From Ricinus communis (lineage: Eukaryota; Streptophyta; Magnoliopsida; Malpighiales; Euphorbiaceae): 64,000 bases of DNA. Positions within the stretch are counted from its first letter, which is position 1. Each line of letters starts with the position of its first letter. The stretch lies in contig NC_063260.1 of assembly GCF_019578655.1 (NCBI RefSeq), positions 18,100,723 to 18,164,722 on the forward strand. Reading direction: 5' to 3'. The translations under genes and the position numbers were made by a program. This document shows, one piece after another, positions 47,017 through 59,400 of this stretch. The notes under the pieces were generated by a model. That model was given only the letters and a program-made list of their open reading frames with translations, was not told the origin of the DNA and made no database searches.

Positions 47017-48600
47017 TGTCACGACCCCACCCGTGGGCCCGTGACCGGCACTAGGGAATGGGTAGGCTTAAGGCCACCGAAACCCATAGTAAGCCTGACA
47101 CTCACTGATTTAAACAAATCTCATCTCAAATTAATATTATTAAAGCCACAAATTATCTTAAATGCTACATTTTACATAATTTAATCGGTTTGCCAGAAGA
47201 ACTAGGCGAGACCTGAAACTCAGAAAATTTACAACTGATACATCTACTATTACTACTGCGGAGAATCTAAGATTTACCAGTTTACATACCAAATCAAATA
47301 CATCACCCGATGATGAAGGAGTCGGGTTACTGAATAAGAGTCGCGAGAGGACTAACAGTCACGAATCTGAAAAACAATAAAAATGAGACTGTCAGTCTCG
47401 AGAGTGAGTTAAAATCAAATAATCTGGGGACTATTGCATTCTTCTCAGAAAACATAGATTGTTCAAATCAGTATATCAAACCATGCACATAAATACAATC
47501 CATATTATAATCATACCATAATAAATTAATAAATAAATATATAAAAATATATTTTTACTTTTACGGGACGAGTGGCTCGGTAGAACCCTAAACCCCAAAA
47601 TCTAGTAGCCATTCGGCTCTCTTAATCCAATAAGACTGGCGCCCCGAGAGCAATGCTCGACCAGGGACCTTACCTCAAGTCTGGTCACTTAAGTATCCAA
47701 ATAAGAAATCAAGTAGTCATTCAGCTCTCTTAATCCAATAAGACTGGCGCCCCGAGAGCAATGCTCGACCAGGGACCTTACCTCCAGTCTGGTCACTTAA
47801 GTATCCAAATAAGAAATCGAGTAGCCATTCGGCTCTCTTAATCCAATAAGACTGGCGCCCCGAGAGCAATGCTCGACCAGGGACCTTACCTCCAGTCTGG
47901 TCACTTAAGTATCCAAATAAGCCGGCGCCCCGAACTTTTCCTTACTACAATTTGGTCCCTCAACTTTCTTAATTACTTACAATTTCATCCTGCAGAATTC
48001 CAATTTAACCCCCAAACTTTCCTTTAGCCTTTCAATTAAGCCCTTAACTAATTAATTTGGGCCAAATCCGAATTATTGAAAATACACAATTACAAAAATA
48101 CCCCTGACCGACATATTTATTTACAAAAATACCAAGCTCACAAATTTCCATTAAAACCCCATAAAAATAACATTATACTTTCAATCCTTATTCCAAAATA
48201 AATTTCCAATTTAGTCCTAACACACAATTAAATTAAATAATCAATTTCCAACTTAAAATTTAATACTACTAATCAATTATAATACCAATTTTCCCAAAAT
48301 TCTTTTATATACATCCTTTACAATTCTACCATAATTTTCCAATATATAATTTTACTTATATAAATATGCATTTATAAAAAAAAATTGAATAACCAAAATA
48401 TAATCATTTCTCGAATAGTTTACTTAATTACTCCTTAAAAATCAAACTAATTGGATATGAAAAATAACTCATTTATTTATCTAACATGAACATTCAAAAT
48501 TTGTATTTAAATCATTCCAATTAAACCGAATAAAAATAAAGCTAAAATTAACTTAAATAAAAACTCATTATTAAATATAAAAAAAATTCCGGGTGTTACA
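47017..48600. mobile_element. Solo LTR, family TGTCACGACCC...GGGTRTTACA, copy 2
   Basis: The copy starts TGTCACGACCC at 47017 and ends GGGTGTTACA at 48600 (1584 bp), flanked by perfect 5-bp duplications TATAG (47012-47016 and 48601-48605). The left third and the right half match copy 1 at 12874-15895, but the GC-rich middle (about 13740-15150 there) is absent. It interrupts the pol gene of the old copia element between the integrase tail and the RT linker, proving that it arrived later. Confidence 0.85.
47603..47930. repeat. Three 108-bp tandem repeats in solo LTR copy 2
   Basis: Units begin near 47611, 47719 and 47827, each containing CTCTTAATCCAATAAGACTG, GAGAGCAATGCTCGACCAGG and CAGTCTGGTCACTTAAGTAT. 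They are almost identical, so the triplication is recent compared with the LTR as a whole. Confidence 0.9.
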
Positions 48601-49700
48601 TATAGGGTTTATAGAGGAAGAATCAATGAATGTCTCTTTTGATAAAAGAATTATCTTTGAAGAAGATAAATTTGTTTCTCTTCCTAATATTGTTTTTGAT
48701 ATTGATCAAGCAATAATTCCTAACGTTATTCAAGAAGCAAGTCTAGTCCAAGACAATAATGAAGCTCTTTCTATAGTGCAAAATCAACACCTCAAGAAGT
48801 AGCATTAAGAAGCTCAACTAGAGAAAGGAGGAATGCTATTCCAGATGATTATTACGTATTCTCCCTGGAATAAGCAGATTATGCAAGCTTAGCGAAAGAT
48901 GATCCAATGAACCTTCGCGAAGCTATTCAAAGTTTCAATTCTAAACATTGGATCAATGCCATGCATGAGGAGATGAAATCCATGAAAAACAATGACGTTA
49001 AGGATCTTGTTGAATTTCCTAAAGACGCAAAATCCACTGGTTGTAAATGGATATTTAAAACCGAAAGGGATTCAAAAGGCAATGTTGAAAGATATAAGGC
49101 TCATCTAGTTGCTAAAGGATTCACTCAAAAGGAAGGCATTGATTATAAAGGAACCTTTTATCCAATTTTATCAAAAGACTCTTTTAGGATAGTAATGACA
49201 CTTGTATCTTATTTTGATTTAGAGCTAAATCAGATGGATATAAAGATAATGTTTCTCAATGGAGACATTGATGAAACAATTTATATGGTTCAGCCAGAAA
49301 ATTTTAAATTCAAATATTCAAATTCTATGGTTTGTATATTAAAGAAATCCATCTAGGATCTAAAATAGGCTTCTCGCCAATGGTATCATAAATTTCATAA
49401 AGTGGTTACCTCATATAGTTTTGGGATAAACATAATTGATGAGTGTGTATATTACAAGCTCAGTAACAGTAGGTTTACCTTCCTTGTGTTGTATGTTGAT
49501 GACATACTGCTAGATAGTAACGGTATAAGCTTATTGCATGAAACTAAAAAATTTCTCACTAAGAATTTTGAGATGAAGGATATTAAGGACGCCTCTTTTG
49601 TGTTAGGCATACAAATACTATGAGACCGCTCTTAAGGTATTCTTGTCTTATCACAAAAGGGCTATATTAAAAAGGTGCTAGTAGATTTATCATGAAAGAT
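48593..49700 (+). pseudogene. Copia reverse transcriptase remnant
   Basis: The linker EEESMNVSFDKRIIFEEDKF (from about 48614) leads to a frame at 48907-49356 with HWINAMHEEMKSMKNND, CKWIFKTERDSKGNVERYK, HLVAKGFTQKEGIDY and LNQMDIKIMFLNGDIDETIY. Two stops near 49355-49370 precede a frame at 49402-49623 holding the catalytic LYVDDILL. The core motifs are still legible but the frame is broken in at least three places. Confidence 0.85.
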
Positions 49701-49779
49701 TGCTCGGTAAGAGATACACATGGAGCTAAAGGAGATAAGTATAGTCTCAAGCAATGTTCTAAGGGTGACCTTGAAATAA

Positions 49780-50430
49780 AAGAAATGCAAAATATTTCTT
49801 ATGGTTCGGCAATTGGAAATCTAATATATGCTTAAGTTTATACTAGTCCCAATATAGCATTTATAGTGGGATTATTAGGCCGATACCTACGTAACCCAAG
49901 AATGGATTATTGGAAAGCAAGCAAATATGTTATGCGATTTTTACAAGGAACAAAGGAATTCATTCTAACATATAAAAGATCAAATAGTTTGGAATTCATT
50001 GGATATTCTAATTTCAATTTTTTGTGGATGCTAAGATAGTAAATGATCTATTTCGAGCTATGTTTTTATGTTAGCTGGAGGAGCTATATTATGGAAAAGT
50101 GTCAAACAAACATTCATAGCTTCTTCAACCATGGTTTTAGAGTTCATAGCTTGTTTTAAGGCATCTAATAATGGGATATGGTTGTAAAGTTTTGTCACAA
50201 GGCTGCGTGTAGTTAATGACATTATAAATCTACAGTTTTATATTCCAATAACAACAGAAGCACTATAAAGTAAAAAAATATTAACATCAAATTTCTATCT
50301 GTTAAAGTGAGAGTTTAGAATGGTAAAATTTGTATCGAACATATAGAAACAAACTTTATGATAGCAGTTCCGTTGACTAAGAGATTTTCACCTAAGGCCT
50401 TTCATGAGCCGCTCATATGGGTGTAAGCAT
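49780..50430 (+). pseudogene. Copia RNase H remnant
   Basis: Fragments include YGSAIGNLIYA near 49800, VMRFLQGTKEFIL near 49930 and a worn active-site region near 49990-50060. It ends with EHIETNFMIAVPLTKRF near 50337, a typical copia C-terminus. Stops and shifts are frequent. Confidence 0.75.
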
Positions 50431-50853
50431 ATTTAATGATACCCTAATTTAGTGAGAGTTTTATTTTTGGATGTTTTGTGGATTGATATATGTTTATATG
50501 GTTATATTTATGCATAACAAAGTTTATGATTCATTTCAATTTTGTACCTATGAATTTGATTCTAATTATAAATTGATCTTTCTAAAGAATAAAATAGAAC
50601 CAGTTGAAAACATACATGTTTTGGATCACATTACATGTAATTTCTATCCCACTCATCCATTAAATATATTAATGAGCATGGAAGGTTTATTCACACCTGT
50701 ATACGACGAAAGCCGCCATAATCTCATATTGATATAGAAAATGGACCATATTGTACCTAAGGAGAAGTCTAAAGAAATAGAAAGACAATATACACTTAAA
50801 GAATTTCATTTGATAAAATTATTTAGGTTTCATATGTAGCTCAAGTGGGAGAA
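50431..50853 (+). mobile_element. Post-pol segment of the old copia element
   Basis: An 88-codon open frame (50471-50737) lies here, but it has no resemblance to a family I know and its position between RNase H and the 3' LTR is normally noncoding. The purine tract is at 50843-50852. Confidence 0.5.
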
Positions 50854-51403
50854 TCGTTAGGTTTTTTTAATTTCTATTATGTAGGCTTACATATTTAATA
50901 ACAATGATATTAATAGCTATTTTATTAGTGAACTTATTTAAAGTGATTCATTTATATGTATCCCATAGACTTCTAAATTTTGGTATGAGTTAAATGGGTG
51001 GATACCGTTTTCTAACCCGTATAGGCTTAATGTAATCCTACTAGCTAGATTAGTATATAGAAACTTATAGGTTATGGTTTTCAATACGTCGAATCATACT
51101 TCAGCTTTTATTCTCTATCCATTGGAGATAGAAGGCAAAGAACTCTAAAAAATTTACAGATTGAGTGAGGAAAGCCATATGTGTTGATTCAAGCACTCGT
51201 TCGTAATCCATTTCGCAAAAAATTTTATTGCTATAATGAAGACAAATATTTATAGCTAAACTTTCTTAATAGTTATGACATGATAGTTTTGAATATTAGA
51301 ATTTAGTGGTCAATATAAATTTTGATATTTATAATTTTATGTGTTTTGTGAATGAATTACATCATGCCATTATTATAGATATTAAAGACTAAAATAAATT
51401 ACA
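50854..51403 (+). repeat. 3' LTR of the old copia element
   Basis: Paired with 43725-44260. Beyond its end, the last 45 bp or so plus flank (51371-51415) are repeated once more at about 51433-51478, a small tandem duplication that blurs the exact LTR end. Confidence 0.7.
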
Positions 51404-51889
51404 TGTATTTTCAATTTTAAAATTTTTATCCATTGTTATAGATATTAAAGTCTACCATAAACTACATGTATTTTCGTTTTTAATACATATAACATCTACT
51501 GTTCTTTTATATATATATATGTATATCACAACTTTTAAATTCTATACCCATAAACTTTTGAATACATTTTTATTTATATAAAAAAAAGTCTTCTTAAAAT
51601 AATGAATTTTTATTTATCAATAAATTACTCATTTATTAATAAATAAATAAATGTCATAAAATAATATAATTTTATTTAATTTTGTTAGTATTATTTTATA
51701 AAAATATTATTAATTTTGATAATTATTTGAGTACAGATTACTAATAAATTATATGAAATTTTTTATTTTTTAATATCAAATTATCTAAAATTTTATAAAT
51801 ATACGAATGAATTTAATATTTATTATTTAAATAAATATAAATACAAATATGAACAATTTTTTTTGAAAATATAGGTTAAAATATAATAC
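51404..51889. other. AT-rich spacer, no gene seen
   Basis: Nothing beyond the small duplication at its left edge and a short (TA) run near 51508-51518. Confidence 0.4.
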
Positions 51890-52680
51890 TGTCCTTTCTA
51901 TTTGCGATTGCTAAAATCTTCACCTGCAAGTGTATAAGGTAATTGCAGTATAGAATAGTGAATCAAAGTCGAACCAATAGAGACAACTCAATTGATATTT
52001 GTTAAAAACTTATATAAACTAAAAGAATCAAATTGTAAAGATTAGGAATTGAAGTAACAAAAGAAATTAATAAAAAGGATGAAACTTTAATAGTTAAAAA
52101 CACTAAGGATCTAGATTTCATTTAATGGCAATCATCATGGAAATCAGATCAAATTCTCAATTCTTAAATGCAATTGTTTCCAAAATATTTCAATACTCTC
52201 TCAAGCTATTAGATGGTATTTAATTAAGATATCATTGATTCTCAAGGGTAATAAACATAATCAAACCCATTAAGCAACAGTTCAAGCATCATAGTCTGTT
52301 AGATATATTTCTTTACCTAAAACCATTATGTTTAACCTCCTAGATCTAGATCTATACTTCTTCTTTCAGTCCATCATACAAATCCTAGAACATAAATACT
52401 ATGGTGATCAGTCATAATATCCACAATAAGCACAAGAAGATTAAATCAAGAACTAAAGAGAATTATCATTGAAGTCCAATAAAAAATCCATTAAACTACA
52501 TCATTCACTCTAGTAGAGAGATTAGTTACTCATATTAGAAAAACAATAAACACAATAAATAACTAAAGAAAACATAATTAAGATTGAGAGTTAGAAAAGA
52601 CACTACTTTAATCTCCAAGGAATTTATGAACAAGTTTGAGATAGAATTTTATGGAGTTTGTTGAATCTTTCTTTTTTTAA
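51890..52680. mobile_element. Probable LTR fragment of a gypsy (Athila-like) element
   Basis: The phrase CACCTGCAAGTGTATAAGG, then GAATCAAAGTCGAACCAATA, resembles the conserved CGCAAGTGCACGG...GGTATCGAACCCACAGGG part of plant gypsy LTRs, and the following A-rich 600 bp has the style of those LTRs. I could not define ends, a target duplication or an internal domain, so orientation is left open. Confidence 0.4.
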
Positions 52681-52779
52681 TCAAGAACTTGATTTAATTA
52701 CTTTAGTTTCTAAAATTAAATCTTATTTTGCTTTTATGTATAAATCATTTATAATTGTAAAATTCATAGCTAATATATT

Positions 52780-53069
52780 TGGTAAAAGTCAAGCTTGCTT
52801 AACAAGCTTGAAATCAATCCGAGCTCAGGCTGAGCTCGTCTATATAAACATCGAGCTAATAATGAGTCGAGTTCCAGTTCAGCTCATTTATATATACTAT
52901 CGAGCTAATTACGAGTCAAGCTCTAACATATCAAAATTACAATAAGCCGAGTTCGGTTCTACAATATAAAAAATTATCGACCTCGAGCTAAGCTCGAGCT
53001 CAATTGAACTTTTGCGAGCTAAGCTTAAACATTGAAAAGCTCAGCTCGGCTCAACTCGTTTGCATTCCT
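52780..53069. mobile_element. hAT-type MITE remnant with GAGCTCGAGC motifs
   Basis: Dense copies of GAGCTCG/CGAGCT motifs and a right end CTCGTTTGCATTCCTA match the general form of hAT MITEs that end ...CGTTTGCACCCCTA. The left terminus is not recognisable, so it is either truncated or worn. Confidence 0.5.
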
Positions 53070-53490
53070 AATCAACCTACCCATATTGGCCCTAAATGTG
53101 TACCGACTAGGTGTTTTCCATCATCCCCTTTATAAGGAAAGGCAGCAAAAGAAGGACCAACCACGTCTATATTGATATGCCTGAACTCGAATCTGAAGTT
53201 GATTATGTATATGAACTTGAGACCCTTACCAAGTGGTTCTTGCCAAGTTGAAAGTCTTTCTCCTTTCAATGACCTATGGATAGTTGTTGTTGTTGTTGTA
53301 GAACAGTTAATATTATTAATATTGTATTACATATGTTGTTCTTATTCTTGTTTTCAGAATTGTGTTTTCAAACGAAGAGATATAAAAATACAATCGGTTC
53401 TTAAGATTAAAAAGCGATTCTTTGGATATGGCAGAGCTTGAATGTGTTTGGATATGGTCATTTTCTTCTTTCAAGAGGTTTATTTTTGTT
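53070..53490. other. Spacer, possible worn coding fragment on minus strand
   Basis: A minus-strand frame at 53269-53072 (65 codons) has a balanced amino-acid composition (VVGPSFAAFPYKGDDGKHLV) unlike the low-complexity frames nearby. I do not recognise it and see no splice sites that would extend it. It may be a gene or transposon fragment. Confidence 0.25.
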
Positions 53491-54540
53491 TGCCCCTTAT
53501 AAACCAAGAATGAAGGAGAGGTTGAATTGGTGAATAGAAAAGGATATAAAATTAAAAAATTTGGTTTGAGAAAAGACTGAAAGAGTATAGAGAATGAGAC
53601 ACAAGAATTTATAGTGGTTTGGTGTTAACAAATCCTATATCCATCCCCAATTCATAATTGGAAATTTACTATACTATCAATCTTACAATTTTGAGTTTTT
53701 CAAGTTCACTCCCAACTTGGTGTTTTAGGCTCACACTAAACCTTATACTTTGTGTTTTACTAGCTAACAAACAACTCTTACAAGAGTTTTTTCTAGGCTA
53801 ACCTTTAAATCTCATTTCAAGTGTTTAGGCTAATATTCAAATCTCACAAGAGCATTCAAGCTCTTACAACAACCAAAATAGAAAGAATTAATTACAAGAA
53901 TGAGAAAATATTGAATGCACAATACTATGGACATTTGGAGGATGTTGATTAACCATAAATGGCCATTTGATATGGTTTTTATAGCTTAAAAACCTCAAAG
54001 AGTTGTTACACATGTGTCCTCAAAAAATCACCATACTTTACTTTAAAACAGTGCATTAAATGCACTTGTCAAAATGCATAATCGCGGTTGCAATTCTTTC
54101 TTTCCAGTCGCAAATCTTAAACTACCACCAACGGCTATCTGATATGGTGCTATGGCATTTGCAGCTATTCAATGTTGTCATTAGCGGTTACTAATAATTA
54201 CTCTAAACTTCAAGTTTCGCAGTCGCGCCCACTTAAGGTGCGGTTGTGATTCTGAACTTTCCAAGCCATTTTTTTTTTTTTGCCTTGAAACTTCTGCTTA
54301 GTGGTCATACCCATCCTGGTGCGCTCACGATTTTGAGCTTCTGTAGACTTGAAGTTTCTGCCATGAAAATGTTGCTTTTCACAGTTGCACTCTCTTACTA
54401 TGGTCGAAATTTTGGAGCAACCTTTCTTAAATTAAGCTACAACATTAATACTTGAATAACCATTAAATTAACACTTCAATTTATTTGTTAAGATCAAAAT
54501 AATGGATTAAGCCATGTGACAAGGCACTTAAACTAATAAT
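53491..54540 (-). repeat. Probable solo LTR of a SIRE-like copia element
   Basis: On the minus strand the region near 54490 reads TTTTGATCTTAACA, matching a phrase near the start of the plus-strand SIRE LTR (9880-9893). It then has a CpG-rich middle (GCGACTGCGAAAC, 54217-54229) and a long T/A-rich remainder, as in that LTR. No coding is associated. The ends are approximate and no target duplication was established. Confidence 0.4.
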
Positions 54541-56424
54541 TTTTCGATGCTTTAATTTGTTATTGTCATAAAGATGGTGCTTCATTTTCGATTCTGCCTT
54601 TTTTGCCTTATGCTATCGTTATATGTTCGAATTGGGCTTAATATTATTTTTTCATTCAAACTTTATCCATATCACGATTGTCTTTTATTTGGTATTCTTT
54701 GATCGTAACTTTATGTTAAAATTCTATAAATTTCTCTACTTGTTTTAGATGACTTAAATGAATTCCTTTGTAATTGCAATAAAAAGGATGTAGGAGCGAG
54801 AAAGAGAAAATGACAGAGAAAAGAGTGATTCTTTAATACTGATTTATGTTTTTAATAATTTATTCTCTTTTGATCAACTATAAAGGGTTAAAATTGGACT
54901 CACTTGACTTGCTAAGTTAGCAATTGTCTAACGGATGTTAGCTCTGTTTAATCTCAGTTAAAAAAGAGTTTATATTACAGGTTTTTGACAAATTTTGTAT
55001 CTTTTGAGCCAAAAATTAGTTTAAGGGCAAACATACATCTTGCACTAAATGTTAGGAGTAAAAATGCACCTTCTCCCTTATCAAAACTTATTTACAAGTT
55101 AATTTATTTATTTTTATATTTAATAATTTGATCATATTATTTTATATCAAATTATGTAGAAAACATATATTTTATTATATTTTTTTTCTACTTTTCTCCA
55201 AAGAAGTTACTTTTTGTTATAATATTTATTTTGCTGAAAAAAATAAATATAACAAAATAGAAACTATATTATTTCTGACATAATAAAAAAAATAAACTAA
55301 TTAAAAGAAATAAATTAAATATAAAATTATACAGTTGAAAAACTATACGACCTGCTATATAAATGGCACTAGATTAAGAAAAAAAAGATATGTATACAAG
55401 GTTATTGATTCCGTTCCGTTCCGGCGGGGATGTCTCATTTTATTAAGAAAAGGAACAAAAATGCCTTTTATTCTGTATCAGCAAAAATTTCGGCTATCTC
55501 GAACCGAAAGGACTGAGATTGGGCCAAAATGGTTATTCCGGCTGAAATTAAGGAGATAGACTAAGATGAGATAACTTTATAAAAAAAAATTTATATTCTT
55601 GAATTGCATTAAATAGTTCAATAACACTTAACCCTAACTTAATAAAATCTTTTTTCTCTCTATCAATAAAAGTAAATTTAAATCTAAAATTTCAAAATAA
55701 AAAATCTAAAAACACCTTGTAATCATCTTTCTATCTTTATCTATTATTTTATTTTATACTTTACAGTTTAACAACGTGTTTTTCACTAATTTATTAAAAT
55801 ATTTTTATTTAATCTTATATTATTTAGTAATAACAACTCAAAATTTATATAATTTGATTTTCATGACTTTATCTCATAAGATATTATTTTGCACGATTAT
55901 ATTATAGAAAGAAATTTCAGTATTGTAATTTTATAATAAAAAAAGTTAGCTATATCTTTGTTTGTTGCTTTCTAATATACTATTTAATTAGATTATAGAT
56001 AATGATATTTGTAGTATTTTAATAATTTAAAATTAAATAATATATATATATGTATAAAATTCGAAACAGTTCAAATGGAATGCCAAAATATTTCGATATT
56101 TCCAATTAAAAAGAGTTAGTTATTTCGTTGAAATGGAACTCGTAACTTTGAATGTACAAGCTCTTAGTCCTGTTTTATATAATTGATGATACAAATTAGT
56201 TATCTAATTTAATTAATTATTAGTCCTTGGATCCCCCATCAACAATGCTATTACTACTTCATAACAAAAGAACAAACAACATATACCAGAATCACATAAC
56301 CAAAACAAAAAGGAAAAGCTTTCAAAAAAAAAAAAACAGAAAGGGAAAAAAAAACTACCCCTGAATCAATGTCCTAAAACAACGACAACAGCAGCAACAA
56401 TAATTTTCAGGTTGTTTTCCTCTA
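54541..56424. other. Intergenic, upstream of the beta-propeller-like gene
   Basis: No gene supported. A GC-richer patch at 55400-55560 gives a 74-codon frame (55335-55559) with CCGTTCCGTTCCGG motifs. Together with AATGGAATG-type motifs at 56070-56090, it could be the two arms of a hAT-like MITE, but I found no matching ends. No clear TATA box precedes the next gene. Confidence 0.35.
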
Positions 56425-59400
56425 ATGGTACTTGTCCAATCTTTAAAACTCTCTCTCCCTTCTTCTTCTTCTTCACTTACAAATTCTTTCCTTTTCGAAC
56501 CAAATTCACTTTCTTTAGCTTTAATGCATTCTGATTCCTCTATTTCTCTCTTTCCTTCCCTTTCTTTTCCTTCACTTTCCTCTCTTCCAAACAAACCTCA
56601 AACCCTAGTCCCTTCTCCTTCATCTTCTTCATCTTTTATTATCCTTCAGCAGAACACCCCTGATAACCCTACCGTTCTCTTTCTTGTTGCTGGTCCTTAT
56701 AAGGGTGGGTCTCAGATTCTTTTTAGGTTCTTTATTTTGCAAGATCATGTTTTTACTAAAGTTAAAGTTGTCTGTACCCAAGAGGGACTTGAGTTTGATC
56801 CGAAGTTGGGAGTTTTAATGGATGCGAACCATGGAGTTTCTATAAAAATTGTTGGGTCTGTTAATTTCTTTGTTATGTATTCTGTTTCTAGTAGGAAAGT
56901 TTGGGTTTTTGCCTTGAAGCGTATTGGTGATGGTGATCGTGATGAGGTGAAATTGATGAGGTGTGCTGTTATTGATTGTTGCCTTCCTGTTTGGTCTATT
57001 AGTGTTTCCTTTGGGTTCTTGATTTTGGGTGAGGATAATGGAGTTAGGGTTTTCAATTTGAGGCAGTTAGTGAAGGGGAACGTTAAGAAAATAAAGATTT
57101 CTAATTCCAATGGGAATTTGGATATGGTAAATGGGAAATTGGAGAGTAAAGGATTCAGATTGCCAAATGGAATGGTTGGGAGTGATCATCATAGTATTTC
57201 AACTTCTTGCAATGGCTTCTTGGATGGGAAGATTGACAAGCATTCTATCTCAGGTAAGCACACTGGGTTCGTCAGCTATTTGTTTACATTTTGGTTGTGT
57301 TGATTACATGCAGCTGATTTTCCTAGAGATACGTGGTAGTGATGGAGTAACAAATATGATTGTGCAACTTTATTATTGTGGAACTTAGTAGCTTATGTAC
57401 CTGCTATGCAAACTCATTTTAGTATAATCTTGCTAGCTGCATCATATTTTGGCTGTTAATTTACTTTATGCTGCAATTGGTAGAGGTGATTTGAAATGGA
57501 GGGATGCAGTTGTAGTTTGGTGTTTTAAATTACTTGAATGAGCTATGAATGCACAAGTTGATTAGAGTTCATAACTGTGGATGGATTAAGGGAGCAAAAA
57601 CTATTTGGCTCAATACATTTTTATCTTGGTTAGCAGTCTAAATTTTTATTAAATTTCAAAAATCTCAAATTCAAATCCTAGAATTTAATTTTCCTTTCCA
57701 GTCATAATCATAGAGGAATCCCTACTAATTAGAGCAGAATTGCATCCATTTTACTTTGGCCATGCATGTAAGAATGTGGTGTACTGAACATTCATTTAAT
57801 TGCCTCCTTTAATCTAGGATTTCACGCCTCTGCTAGAATTTTGTTTCTCAGTCCTATTTAACATGTTGATCTTGCAATGCTGTAATAGACTATTAAGTCC
57901 AGTTTAGCTAAGGACCTTCTAAAGTAGATCTCTCGGTCTCTTTGGTTAATTTTTAATTGAGAAGTGTTTATATGTAATTTTGTCGCAGATTCTTCAATGA
58001 TTGTTTTGATAAATTCAGGCCTATAGGTGACTAATTCTGAATGCAGAAAACCCAGATTTCTAGGAGGCAATTGGGTTTTTGTAGGGGGTGTCACATGATT
58101 GTTTTCAATTTTCAGTTCCCCTACTCCCCTCCTCTCCCCACCAAACCCCAAACCCCAAACCCGTCCATGTAGTTTCATTGAAACTTTTAGTTTGGCCCTC
58201 CCAAAATTTAGATTCCCCTCCTTCCTGGCACTGTCATTGTTTGGGGGCAAAGAACCATTTGTTCTGTTTATTTGTGACAATATTATGATAATATCCGTGA
58301 AGAAGTGAAAATGGAATTTTTGGGAGTTGTATAGAGAGTGCTTATAAGCACATAGTTTTTCCTATAGGAAAATAGAAAAGGAATCGGAGTGGGAGAAATG
58401 GAATTCTTGTACTTGGGTGTGCTCCATTTGTTTCTTTTAATGAATTTGCTTTGCATAAAATTGGGAAAAGGTAGCGAACAGGAACACTTATGCTCATACC
58501 ATTTACAAAAATGCCGGGCGCGAATGTCTTCTGTTTACTGCTATTGCAGATGCACATTGTGAAGCTAATTTAATGTTTTATGAGTCAATTGCGTCTTTAG
58601 GTGATCAAAATTTCCCTGTTTTGTCCTTATAACCTGCATGTATTTTAAGCTCATGGTTTACTAGGAACTTCTGATGATGCTTTTAGAAGAGCTCAGTTTC
58701 AGTATTACTTGCTTAAGCAAATACAACATTGTAGTAACAAACTTGTGATAATATTCAATGTCATTTGGGCATGGGTTAAATTGAATACGGGATATTATCA
58801 GAACTTTCTTAGTTTGTATAAATTGGCGTACGGAACTATGGATTTTCAAGGAAGATTTACATTTTCTGAAAGAAGATGCAATTACATTTTGATAGACATT
58901 TGACATATCAAGAAAGAGGCCTTCACTTTGGCATATTAAAATTTCAGACAGCTGATTTTTCTTTCTTGTTGGATGGGTGAATCTATTTTGATTAAGTCCT
59001 AGCATTTCAAATTCTTTTTATCTGTGAAATGAGAGACAAAATCAATCATAGATCGTGGAATCTCCACTTTAGTGTCAATTAGTGTATTTAAATGGCAAAA
59101 ATTGTGGTTTCTTTTCCTATTTAGTGGGAGTCTAAACACGGGAAGTACAGGCCCTTCTTTGATTCCTTTTGTTAGTGAGGGATAATCAATGCAGAATAAG
59201 GTCCTAAACTCCCAGCATGCCATCAAAGATATAACTGAAGGCGTACCAATTTTGAGAGAGAATAAATTGAAGGATTTATAACAGATTGCAAAGGAGCCAA
59301 TGTTCAACTGTGGTTGACCTTTAGATTTAGCGATGGTTATCTTTTTCTTCCTTTCTCTTTCCTTTTGTTTTTCTCTATTGTACGAGTCATTTTTTTTATT

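Larger units (their letters stand above)
43725..51403 (+). mobile_element. Old Ty1-copia element split by a solo LTR
   Basis: Two diverged LTRs enclose gag, protease, integrase, RT and RNase H remnants in copia order. The LTRs, 43725-44260 and 50854-51403, share long blocks (TAATAGCTATTTTATTAGTG, TTATTTAAAGTGATTCATTT) but differ at many positions. A purine tract AAGTGGGAGA (50843-50852) precedes the 3' LTR. No target duplication is left. Within it, 47017-48600 is a later insertion. LTR divergence and numerous stops show that it is much older than the copia element at 23636. Confidence 0.85.

Noticed and set aside
55335..55559. 74-codon frame with many Arg/Lys, possibly a small basic protein
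   Set aside because: The same stretch has CCGTTCCGTTCCGG motifs typical of transposon subterminal repeats, and no homologue or splice support was evident.
58088..58308. Two overlapping Pro-rich frames within intron 1
   Set aside because: A C-rich tract produces both. Neither fits the splice phase of the surrounding gene or has recognisable domains.
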